This document shows positions 1 through 6,698 of a DNA stretch of 64,000 nucleotides, in pieces; the stretch's first letter is position 1, and each line of letters begins with the position of its first letter. The position numbers and the translations under genes are program-made. Source of the stretch: Clostridiales bacterium (GTDB taxonomy: Bacteria; Bacillota; Clostridia; Monoglobales; Monoglobaceae); assembly GCA_019419865.1 (NCBI GenBank), contig JAHZIG010000015.1:1-64000 (forward strand), given 5' to 3'. The notes under the pieces are model-generated. The model had not been told where the DNA came from, made no database searches, and was given only the letters and a program-made list of their open reading frames with translations.

Positions 1-693
1 AACATGATATATGGGGAAGACGGAAATAACGGAGTACCGTCGTATGCTTCTATTGTGCAGAGCGCTAATTTGTATGTGTATTGCGTGTATGATCCAGTTA
101 ATATGGTAGACCCATCTGGAACAATATCTTGGGAAGAAGCGAGTGATATAATAAGCAGAAATGCTTGGGCAATAAAAAATGCCGGAGCTTATTATGGAGT
201 AAATCCTGCAATACTTGCCGGTTGTATTTATACAGAGTTAACTTGGAACTATAATTGGGTTGATGACATGACTGATTTATCTTTGTATTTCTTAGATACA
301 TCGATAGGAATAGCTCAAGTTAAGGTTAGTACCGCCAGGATGTTGGAAGATAATGGATATATTGCCAAAACAGAATTTAGCGGTATAGTTATTGATTTAT
401 GGTATGCTCCTGGAGTTGGATATGTGGATGCAAGCAATAGAGACGAGGCAATAGCAATTAGACTAACATCTGAATCAGAAAGCATTAATTATGCGGCTGC
501 ATATTTATCTTATATTCAAAATTTGTGGAAAGATGCATATCCAGAAATAGACGGACGTTCTGCAATATTAGGCACATTGTATAATATTGGTGAATATGGC
601 AGTCGAGGTATAAACTCTAATCCTGAATCGACACCTTTTGGAGAGAATGTTAAATCTGAATATAATTACATGTGGGAGTTGTTAGGATTATGA
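1..693 (+). CDS. Rhs/YD-repeat toxin C-terminal end with lysozyme-like tip (5' partial)
   Basis: The reading frame is open at the left edge, so this is the 3' end of a larger gene. It starts with the typical Rhs core exit (NLYVYCVYDPVNMVDPSG, about residues 23-40); polymorphic toxins change their variable tip just after this motif. The tip looks like a lytic transglycosylase/SLT fold: a candidate catalytic Glu in GCIYTELTWN, then SIGIAQV and LYNIGEYG, matching the usual E, GxxQ and YN-G blocks. The inferred role is cleavage of peptidoglycan in a competitor. The tip is more AT-rich than the host genes, as expected of exchanged toxin cassettes. The next gene overlaps it by ATGA, as toxin-immunity pairs often do. 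The enzyme class is inferred from motifs only. Confidence 0.72.
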   Translation, partial: NMIYGEDGNNGVPSYASIVQSANLYVYCVYDPVNMVDPSGTISWEEASDIISRNAWAIKNAGAYYGVNPAILAGCIYTELTWNYNWVDDMTDLSLYFLDTSIGIAQVKVSTARMLEDNGYIAKTEFSGIVIDLWYAPGVGYVDASNRDEAIAIRLTSESESINYAAAYLSYIQNLWKDAYPEIDGRSAILGTLYNIGEYGSRGINSNPESTPFGENVKSEYNYMWELLGL

Positions 694-1076
694 GAAAAAA
701 GGTTATTAATATTTTAAGTGTAATTATAATAGGAGTGCTGTTAGCTGTAGCTATTTGGATATTGTCGTTAATAAGATGTCAATACTTAACAATATTACAT
801 ATTGATGAATTTTATACGAACTCATCAAGTGAATATCTCAAAGTTGCAAAAACAAGTCATGTTATTGATTATGGAGATAGTAATGCGATATTATATTGTA
901 TAGGGGAAGTTTATGTTGGTGAGAAACGAGTTAATTCATATGGAGTAAAATTGTATTTTATGAAAAATGGATCAGAATGGATAGAAAAAGACAGTAATAT
1001 TATTTGGTCATCTACAGGAAGCGCGTCAAGCGTAATATGGCCATATTGGTGGCATTTTATATACGGAGGTCTTTAA
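690..1076 (+). CDS. candidate membrane-anchored immunity protein to the Rhs tip
   Basis: 128 residues; the start at 690 overlaps the toxin stop (ATGA) and lies behind GGGAG at 674-678. The N-terminus has basic residues (MRKKVIN) and one strong hydrophobic segment, residues about 5-27, followed by a polar domain without cysteine or enzyme motifs. An in-out protein with an outside domain suits protection against a cell-wall-cleaving toxin. Its AT-rich composition matches the toxin tip. No family is recognised; the immunity role rests on position, overlap and topology. Confidence 0.55.
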   Translation: MRKKVINILSVIIIGVLLAVAIWILSLIRCQYLTILHIDEFYTNSSSEYLKVAKTSHVIDYGDSNAILYCIGEVYVGEKRVNSYGVKLYFMKNGSEWIEKDSNIIWSSTGSASSVIWPYWWHFIYGGL

Positions 1077-1108
1077 TAGCAGTATTCGTGTTTTATGTAA
1101 ATTTGATC

Positions 1109-1143
1109 TCCGGCTGCGGTAGGTGACGCTTATCGCAGCCGGA
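1109..1143 (+). other. perfect inverted repeat between immunity gene and Rhs fragment
   Basis: A 10-bp arm TCCGGCTGCG at 1109-1118 pairs with CGCAGCCGGA at 1134-1143 around a 15-nt loop. No T-tract follows, so it is not a standard intrinsic terminator. It lies at the change from AT-rich cassette DNA to GC-richer Rhs core DNA and may mark a recombination joint. Confidence 0.5.
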
Positions 1144-1213
1144 TAGCCGCAAACCGGACAAGCGTAAGTTAAAAGACAGACGTATATTAGTCCGTTAGAA
1201 GGATAAAAAAGAC

Positions 1214-1567
1214 ATGCTGGAAAGAACCGTGAAGACGACTGACGCGCTCGGGAACGAGACGAATACGACGTACGACGCGATGGGAAGAGTCTCTACAGTC
1301 AGCGGAAAGATAGACGGAGGAGACAGCGTGACCGCCTATACGTACGACGGAAACGGAAACGTGATCAAGGAGAGCGTAACAAGTAATAAACCCGGAGAAA
1401 CGACGGCGTACAGAAACACGTATTACCAGTACGACAGCATGAACCGTCTGATAAAGACGAACACGGACGAACCCGGAGAGACGCTGTACGAGTACGACTT
1501 AAGCGGAAATATAACGAAAATGACGACCGGAGCGGTAAATGGAGCCGGAGGCGTAAGTAGGACCTAA
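1214..1567 (+). pseudogene. displaced Rhs/YD-repeat core fragment
   Basis: 117 codons consisting almost only of YD repeats (TTDALGNETNTTYDAMGR, YTYDGNGNV, YYQYDSMNRL, YEYDLSGNI). The frame starts in the middle of a core and stops at TAA without a DPxG exit or tip. ATG 1214 has AGAAGG upstream (1197-1202), so translation is possible, but the fragment lacks the secretion end and any toxin. Such pieces downstream of an Rhs tip are usually leftovers of tip replacement by recombination with another rhs gene. Codon use is host-like, unlike the preceding pair. Confidence 0.7.
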
Positions 1568-1597
1568 TTTTGAGAAAAAATATTTTCCAATAATATC

Positions 1598-1626
1598 TTG
1601 ACTATATTTAGTTGTTTTGTTATAAT
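1598..1626 (+). promoter_or_regulatory. sigma-A-type promoter, distal, upstream of hydrogenase operon
   Basis: TTGACT (1598-1603), 17-nt spacer, perfect TATAAT (1621-1626). It lies in the 325-bp AT-rich gap 1568-1892, which holds no gene, and points toward nuoE. Confidence 0.6.
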
Positions 1627-1659
1627 TTGATTATAATTAGAAAGTCTTGATAAAATTTG

Positions 1660-1709
1660 TGCAATAACTATATATTTATATTGCAACTTTGATAACAATA
1701 TGGTATAAT
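1660..1709 (+). promoter_or_regulatory. proximal promoter with overlapping inverted repeat
   Basis: TTGCAA (1681-1686), 17-nt spacer, TATAAT (1704-1709) with an extended -10 TG at 1701-1702. An inverted repeat, TGCAATA (1660-1666) and TATTGCA (1679-1685), overlaps the -35 box and could be a repressor operator. It does not match the usual clostridial Rex consensus, so the regulator is unknown. Confidence 0.5.
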
Positions 1710-1892
1710 AGTTCAGAAAATCTGCAAACGGTATTTAAAATATACCTGTTTTTTGTTGGCAAAATTTATGCGAATTTGGCGGATTGTATATAAAATAAAA
1801 GTATTTTTATGTATTATTAAAAGATATACATGAGAATTTACGTGTATTTTGACACGGCTTTGATGCGGATTAAATTAGGAGGTATGGTTGAA

Positions 1893-2381
1893 ATGGCGAA
1901 ATCCGGCGTTAAATTTAAAGGTACGAAAGAGCAGGAAGATCAGCTCAGAGAGGTTATAGAAAAACATAAGGGCGTCCGCGGGGCGACCATTCCGGTCTTG
2001 CACGAGGCTCAAGATATATACGGTTATCTGCCTATAGAGGTGCAGAAGATGATCGCCGAGGGATTGGACGTGCCGCTCGCTGAGATCTATGGAATAGTTA
2101 CGTTTTATACGCAGTTCTCGCTCAATCCAAAGGGCGAGTATCCGATCGGGGTCTGTCTTGGAACGGCGTGTTACGTTAAAGGCAGCGGCGATATCCTGAA
2201 CAAATTCAAAGAGCTTCTCGGCATAGACGTCGGCGAATGCACCGAGGACGGAAAGTTCTCGCTCGACGCTACGCGTTGCATAGGCGCGTGCGGTCTTGCT
2301 CCGGTAATTACTATCGGCGACGACGTTCACGGCAAACTGGTAGTTGACGACGTTGAAGAGATATTAAAAAAGTATCGGTAA
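1893..2381 (+). CDS. nuoE: NADH dehydrogenase/hydrogenase gamma subunit, NuoE/HydC-like
   Basis: Thioredoxin-like [2Fe-2S] subunit of soluble NADH-dependent [FeFe]-hydrogenases; it passes electrons next to the flavin subunit. The four cluster ligands are visible as C88-x4-C93 (CLGTAC) and C129-x3-C133 (CIGAC). A helical N-terminal bundle (IPVLHEAQDIYGYLP) comes first, as in NuoE. ATG 1893 is chosen because AGGAGG (1877-1882) stands 10 nt upstream; the ATG at 1884 is too close to it. At 162 residues the length is normal. It is the first gene of the operon, but separated from its partner subunits NuoF and HydA by seven genes. Confidence 0.93.
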   Translation: MAKSGVKFKGTKEQEDQLREVIEKHKGVRGATIPVLHEAQDIYGYLPIEVQKMIAEGLDVPLAEIYGIVTFYTQFSLNPKGEYPIGVCLGTACYVKGSGDILNKFKELLGIDVGECTEDGKFSLDATRCIGACGLAPVITIGDDVHGKLVVDDVEEILKKYR

Positions 2382-2432
2382 AATATTTAAATAAAACGTC
2401 GGTCATACCGGCGAAAGATAAGGAGTATAATT

Positions 2433-2801
2433 ATGCTGCTGTCAGAGATTAAAGAATTGTTAAACGCCAAAGCGCTTACAAGCGAAAGCGACGAGGAGCT
2501 TAGCGACATAGATATACACAGCGCCTGCGGGAGCGATCTCATGAGCGACGTGCTGGCGTTTGTTAAGGATCAGTCGATGCTGCTCACGGGTCTGATAAAT
2601 TCGCAGGTTATAAGAACCGCCGAAATGATGGATATTTTGGCGATATGCTTCGTCAGGGGAAAGACGCCGGGCGAGGACGTTATCAAGCTGGCGAAATCGA
2701 GAGGGATCGTTATATTGTCAACTGAGCTGCCGATGTTCCCGGCGTGCGGTAAGCTTTACGCCGGCGGATTGGAGGGCGGTAGAAGTGCAAAAACATTATG
2801 A
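2433..2801 (+). CDS. DRTGG-like domain protein (first copy)
   Basis: 122 residues, preceded by AAGGAG. The protein resembles the small DRTGG-type domains found next to clostridial hydrogenase genes: a helical start, then HSACGSDLMSDVLAF and alternating beta/alpha segments ending in SRGIVILSTELPMFPACGKL. It is soluble with no membrane segment. DRTGG domains are thought to bind a ligand, and some occur with HprK or phosphotransacetylase; no catalytic residues can be named here. Its end overlaps the next gene by 17 nt, so the two are probably translated together. A paralogue lies at 4583. Confidence 0.7.
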   Translation: MLLSEIKELLNAKALTSESDEELSDIDIHSACGSDLMSDVLAFVKDQSMLLTGLINSQVIRTAEMMDILAICFVRGKTPGEDVIKLAKSRGIVILSTELPMFPACGKLYAGGLEGGRSAKTL

Positions 2802-3195
2802 TATTGACGGCAAGGATTTTTCGATAGCCGGCGAGGCTTCCAGTAATTTTAAGATATATTTAAAGAAGCTCGGCATGAAGCCGGACGTTATCCGCAAGGT
2901 GGCGATAGCGATGTACGAGGCCGAGATCAACACGGTCATCCACGGCGGAGGCGGCGTATGCGACGCCGAGATAACCAAGGACGAGATAAGGATCGTGTTT
3001 AAGGATAACGGACCCGGGATAAAGAACGTCGATCTGGCTATGCAGGAGGGCTATTCCACGGCGAGCGATTCGATAAGAGAGATGGGATTCGGCGCGGGAA
3101 TGGGGCTTCCGAACATCAAGAAATACACCGACGAGATGGAGATCGAGTCCGAAGTCGGAAAGGGAACTGTTGTGAAGCTGGTAGTTAAAGTGTGA
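2785..3195 (+). CDS. GHKL ATPase, RsbW/SpoIIAB-like
   Basis: 136 residues with GTG start; GGAGG at 2771-2775 fixes it. The HATPase_c blocks are present: N-box-like AMYEAEINTVIHGG, G1 DNGPGI, then GFGAGMGLPNIKKY, and a final strand GKGTVVKLVV. There is no dimerisation/phospho-acceptor helix and no sensor domain, so it is not a complete histidine kinase. The short stand-alone form resembles anti-sigma/serine kinases. It sits directly before the sensory hydrogenase homologue, which suggests it receives or passes on its signal; that is inference. Confidence 0.8.
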   Translation: MQKHYDIDGKDFSIAGEASSNFKIYLKKLGMKPDVIRKVAIAMYEAEINTVIHGGGGVCDAEITKDEIRIVFKDNGPGIKNVDLAMQEGYSTASDSIREMGFGAGMGLPNIKKYTDEMEIESEVGKGTVVKLVVKV

Positions 3196-3208
3196 GGGGT
3201 GATAGGTT

Positions 3209-4552
3209 ATGGCATATTTTCATTCAGTGACTTTGGATAAAGATAGATGTCATGGCTGTACTAATTGTATCAAACGATGTCCTACCGAGGCGATAAGGGT
3301 GCGCGACGGAAAGGCTAAGATAATAAAAGAGCGCTGTATCGACTGCGGCGAGTGTATCCGCGTTTGTCCGTACCACGCTAAGCTGGCCGCCTGCGATTCG
3401 CTTGATATGCTGAATAATTTCAAATACAATATCGCGCTTCCGGCTCCGTCTCTCTACGGCCAGTTCGGAAGGGATACCACGATCGATAAAATTTTAAACG
3501 GACTTGTACATATAGGCTTCGATTCGGTCTACGAGGTCGCAAGAGGCGCCGAGTACGTGACTGAGTGTACGAAAAAGCTGATGCAAAAGCAGGATATACC
3601 AAAGCCGGTGATAAGCTGCGCGTGTCCGGCCGTCGTAAGACTGATAAAAGTGAGATTTCCAAACCTTATCGACAATATAATAGACCTGCTCTCTCCGATG
3701 GAGGTGGCGGCGTATAACGCGAGAAAGGAAGCCGAGATGAACGCCGGGCTCAGGCCCGAGGACATAGGCGTGTTTTTTATCACTCCGTGCCCCGCCAAGG
3801 TCACGGCGGTAAAGGCGCCGCTTTCGGTCGAGAGATCCGCGGTGAGCGGAGCGATCTCGGTAAACGACGTCTTTGCGAAGCTGTATCCGATAATCAAGAA
3901 GATCGAACCCGCGCCGGGCCTTTCCAAAGCGGGGCTTGGCGGGGTCGCCTGGGCGAACAGCGGCGGCGAGGCCGAGGGTTCGGGTATAAAGAACTACATC
4001 GCCGTCGACGGTATCGAGAACGTGATGAAAATACTTGAAGAGGTCGAGGACGAGAAGGTCTCGGGGATCGACTTTATAGAGCTGTCCGCGTGTCAAGGCG
4101 GCTGCGTCGGCGGCGTGCTGAACGTGGTCAACAGCTATATAGCCAAGAACAACCTGAAACATCTGTTCGAGGATATGCCGAAAGCGGCGCCTTCGAACAT
4201 AGACGCCGATCCGTCGAAGTACGCGTGGGAGAAAACTATAGAATTCGACCAGATAATGCGGCTCGACGAGGATCTGGACGTCGCGATGGAGAAGATGGAG
4301 AAAATGGAGAAGATCTTCGACTCCCTTCCCAAATTGGACTGCGGCTCCTGCGGCGCCCCGTCGTGCAGGGCTTTGGCGGAGGATATAGTGAGAGGCTTCG
4401 GCGACGAGAGCTTTTGTATATTCAAGATCAAGGAGAGGGTCGAGAACCTCACAAACGAATTGCACGTATTGCAGCATACCGCAAAAAAAGAGCTTCGCGA
4501 GAGTAAGCTGAAAGACGGCCGCTCGTCTTGCGGCGAAGACAAGACCGAGTAG
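3209..4552 (+). CDS. sensory-type [FeFe]-hydrogenase homologue (HydS-like)
   Basis: 447 residues, soluble. Two 4Fe-4S ferredoxin motifs (C14/17/20/24 and C43/46/49/53) precede an Fe-hydrogenase large-subunit core. H-cluster loops are SCACP (C137, C139), TPCPAK (C194) and ACQGGC (C295, C299), so the four usual cluster ligands are present. The position of the proton-transfer cysteine of catalytic enzymes is Ala138, a change reported for sensory HydS proteins. A CGSCGAPSC-type Fe-S motif follows (C378, C381, C386, C403), then a charged coiled tail. The PAS domain often found in HydS is missing. Flanking GHKL and DRTGG genes support a sensing role rather than bulk H2 turnover. AGGGGTGAT stands before the ATG. 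Confidence 0.85.
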   Translation: MAYFHSVTLDKDRCHGCTNCIKRCPTEAIRVRDGKAKIIKERCIDCGECIRVCPYHAKLAACDSLDMLNNFKYNIALPAPSLYGQFGRDTTIDKILNGLVHIGFDSVYEVARGAEYVTECTKKLMQKQDIPKPVISCACPAVVRLIKVRFPNLIDNIIDLLSPMEVAAYNARKEAEMNAGLRPEDIGVFFITPCPAKVTAVKAPLSVERSAVSGAISVNDVFAKLYPIIKKIEPAPGLSKAGLGGVAWANSGGEAEGSGIKNYIAVDGIENVMKILEEVEDEKVSGIDFIELSACQGGCVGGVLNVVNSYIAKNNLKHLFEDMPKAAPSNIDADPSKYAWEKTIEFDQIMRLDEDLDVAMEKMEKMEKIFDSLPKLDCGSCGAPSCRALAEDIVRGFGDESFCIFKIKERVENLTNELHVLQHTAKKELRESKLKDGRSSCGEDKTE

Positions 4553-4582
4553 GCGGCTAAGCGCAAAGGAGGCGCAGGAGAT

Positions 4583-4945
4583 ATGACGGTAGATGAATTT
4601 GCAAAAAAACACGGCCTTAAACTGCTAAACGATCCCGAGGATACGGGCAGAGAGATAGAGGGCTGTTATATAGGCGACCTTTTGAGCTGGGTCATGGGAC
4701 GGGCGTCCCCGGGCGATATGTGGATAACGGTCATGAGCAACATAAACATCGTCGCGGTAGCCCAGCTTTCGGACGCGGCGTGCGTCGTACTCTGCGAGGA
4801 CGTGGTAATAGACGATAACGTCAGGAAAAAGGCCGATATGCAGGGGATAGCGATATACAGCTCGCCCAAGACCGGCTACGAGATAGCGGTGGACTATTAT
4901 AACGACTCGGTCGCCGAAAAGGCAGCTAAAGAGGCCGGTAGCTGA
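4583..4945 (+). CDS. DRTGG-like domain protein (second copy)
   Basis: 120 residues behind AAGGAGG. The sequence GCYIGDLLSWVMGRASPGDMWITVMSNINIVAV is split here only by eye into strand and helix units; it matches the DRTGG-like proteins of hydrogenase clusters better than the copy at 2433 does. The fold looks like a small alpha/beta ligand-binding domain, with VVLCEDVVIDDNVRKKADMQ in the second half. No enzyme motif. Only 1 nt separates its stop from the PHP gene start, showing tight operon packing. Confidence 0.7.
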   Translation: MTVDEFAKKHGLKLLNDPEDTGREIEGCYIGDLLSWVMGRASPGDMWITVMSNINIVAVAQLSDAACVVLCEDVVIDDNVRKKADMQGIAIYSSPKTGYEIAVDYYNDSVAEKAAKEAGS

Positions 4946-4946
4946 G

Positions 4947-5651
4947 ATGAGCGGGATAAAATACGATTTTCATATGCACTCCGCGCTCTCGCCCTGCGGC
5001 GATATGGATATGACTCCGAACAACATGGTAAATATGGCTAAGTTGATCGGTCTCGACGCGATAGCGGTGACCGACCATAACTCGATAGGCAACGCGAGGT
5101 CCGCGATGAAGGTCGGCGAGAGCGTAGGACTCAAAGTCGTTCCCGGCATGGAGGTCGAGACCAACGAAGAAGTCCATATACTGACGCTTTATCCCGACAT
5201 AAGCGCCGCCGAATACGTGGCGGAGATCGTCTACAGCAGGCTTCCGGATATACCGAATAAGCCGGAGATATTCGGAGCGCAGGCGTTTATGGACGAGGAG
5301 GACAACGTTATCGGCTACGAGGATAAGACGCTTATCTCGAGCGCGGACATATCGATAAACGAGCTGTTCGGATACGTCGAGGAGGCCGGAGGGATATTTA
5401 TCCCGGCGCACGTGGACAGACATTCCTACAGCGTGCTCACAAATTTAGGCTTTGTGCCGGACGATATAGATATAAAATATATAGAGGTGTCGAGGCGGAC
5501 TACGGACGTGGCCGCGTATCTTGAGAGCAGGAAAGATCTTAAGAGATACGGGATACTCAGGAATTCGGACGCCCACTATCTGGAGGATATAGGCGAGCCG
5601 GACGAGGATCTGCCGGACGATATTTATAAGATGTTGTTTAAGGACGCATAG
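4947..5651 (+). CDS. PHP-domain phosphoesterase
   Basis: 234 residues. The N-terminus carries the PHP metal motif YDFHMHSALSPCGD (H9, H11), followed by AVTDHNS, PGMEVET, an internal IPAHVDRH and a late RNSDAHYLEDIG. These give the His/Asp/Glu set of a metal-dependent phosphoesterase, so it is probably active, on an unknown substrate. The length fits stand-alone PHP proteins of the YciV/TrpH type. PHP genes are commonly found inside clostridial hydrogenase operons; whether it acts on a phosphorylated partner of the GHKL ATPases is inference. The start follows the previous stop by 1 nt; the Shine-Dalgarno site is weak. Confidence 0.85.
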   Translation: MSGIKYDFHMHSALSPCGDMDMTPNNMVNMAKLIGLDAIAVTDHNSIGNARSAMKVGESVGLKVVPGMEVETNEEVHILTLYPDISAAEYVAEIVYSRLPDIPNKPEIFGAQAFMDEEDNVIGYEDKTLISSADISINELFGYVEEAGGIFIPAHVDRHSYSVLTNLGFVPDDIDIKYIEVSRRTTDVAAYLESRKDLKRYGILRNSDAHYLEDIGEPDEDLPDDIYKMLFKDA

Positions 5652-5708
5652 GGCGTTCGGGCGGTGAGAGTATTCCGGCGAATATAAATTATACGGGCGG
5701 GAGCTGTC

Positions 5709-6257
5709 ATGAAAGAATTATCGCTGCATATTTTAGATATAGTGAAAAACTCGGTCAAGGCGAAGGCCGATCTGATCGAGATCAAAATAGACGAGGACAG
5801 AGCCGGGAACAGGCTGGTCATAGAGATAACCGACGACGGCTGCGGTATGAGCGAGGATTTTTTGAGCAGGGTCAGAGACCCGTTCACCACCACGCGGACG
5901 ACCAGAAAGGTCGGGATGGGGATACCGCTGTTTGAGATGGCCGCGGTCATGGCCGGAGGGAGCTTCGACATAAGCTCCAAGGTCGGCGAAGGGACTAAGG
6001 TTACCGCCGTATTCGGCTACGACAGCATAGACCGCGCTCCGCTCGGAGACATGGCGGGAACAATGCAGACCATAATATCCGGGGATCCGGAGATAGATTA
6101 TTTATATACCCACAGCGTAGACGGAGAAACCTTTGTATTCGACACGCGCGAGATAAAGGAGATATTAGGCGGCGTGGATATAGGCGAGAGAGATATAATA
6201 GACTGGATCGGCGGCTACATAAAAGAAGGACTTTCAGGGATAGGCGCCGGGAACTGA
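5709..6257 (+). CDS. GHKL ATPase, histidine-kinase-like (second copy)
   Basis: 182 residues. N-box region HILDIVKNSVKAKADLIEI, G1 DDGCGM, lid DPFTTTRTTRKVGMGIPLF and a closing GEGTKVTAVF show an HATPase_c domain in the first 110 residues. About 70 residues follow that match nothing I know (TREIKEILGGVDIGERDIIDW). There is no phospho-acceptor His domain and no transmembrane segment. It is distinct from the RsbW-like copy at 2785. GGGAGC precedes the ATG. Two different stand-alone ATPases without a response regulator in one hydrogenase operon are unusual. Confidence 0.78.
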   Translation: MKELSLHILDIVKNSVKAKADLIEIKIDEDRAGNRLVIEITDDGCGMSEDFLSRVRDPFTTTRTTRKVGMGIPLFEMAAVMAGGSFDISSKVGEGTKVTAVFGYDSIDRAPLGDMAGTMQTIISGDPEIDYLYTHSVDGETFVFDTREIKEILGGVDIGERDIIDWIGGYIKEGLSGIGAGN

Positions 6258-6306
6258 ATTTGATATTGATTAAACTTAATATATAGTTCGATAGGAGGAA
6301 AATTAA

Positions 6307-6678
6307 ATGAAAAGCTTGGAAGAACTAAAGGCGATAAGAGACCGCGTCAGAAACCAGGTCGATAAGCGCCAGGACAACGAAGGCGATATAAGAGTCGTAG
6401 TAGGTATGGCGACCTGCGGCATAGCGGCGGGCGCGAGACCCGTTCTAAACGAGTTCGTTCAGGAGGTCGCAAAACGCAACCTTTCCAACGTCGTAGTGAC
6501 CCAGACCGGCTGTATCGGTATGTGCAGGTTGGAGCCGATCGTCGAGGTGTTCGTACCCGGAGAGGAGAAGGTGACTTACGTCAAGATGACGCCCGAGAAG
6601 GTAGGCAGAGTCGTCGCGGAGCATCTGATCAATCATAGGCCGGTCATGGAATACGCGATAGGCGCGGAGCAAAACTAA
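6307..6678 (+). CDS. thioredoxin-like [2Fe-2S] ferredoxin
   Basis: 123 residues behind TAGGAGG. The family is the NuoE/NuoF N-terminal thioredoxin-like ferredoxin. ATCGIAAGA (C37) and TGCIGMC (C69, C73) are visible. The cysteine that would be the first ligand in the homologous NuoF N-terminus (CGGTGC) is replaced, leaving only three cysteines, so cluster ligation is uncertain, though I believe this pattern recurs in hydrogenase-linked members. Likely role: a small electron carrier or a structural partner of the NADH-oxidising subunit that follows. Confidence 0.82.
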   Translation: MKSLEELKAIRDRVRNQVDKRQDNEGDIRVVVGMATCGIAAGARPVLNEFVQEVAKRNLSNVVVTQTGCIGMCRLEPIVEVFVPGEEKVTYVKMTPEKVGRVVAEHLINHRPVMEYAIGAEQN

Positions 6679-6698
6679 GTTATGGAGGAAAACGATCG

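Noticed and set aside
1741..1790. TTGTTGGCAAAATTT-type stretch considered as a Rex site
   Set aside because: It lacks the TTGT-N-TTAACAA symmetry; no convincing match before nuoE.
3494..4612. 372-residue open frame antisense to the HydS-like gene
   Set aside because: Shadow of the sense gene; composition is Arg/Leu-rich without motifs.
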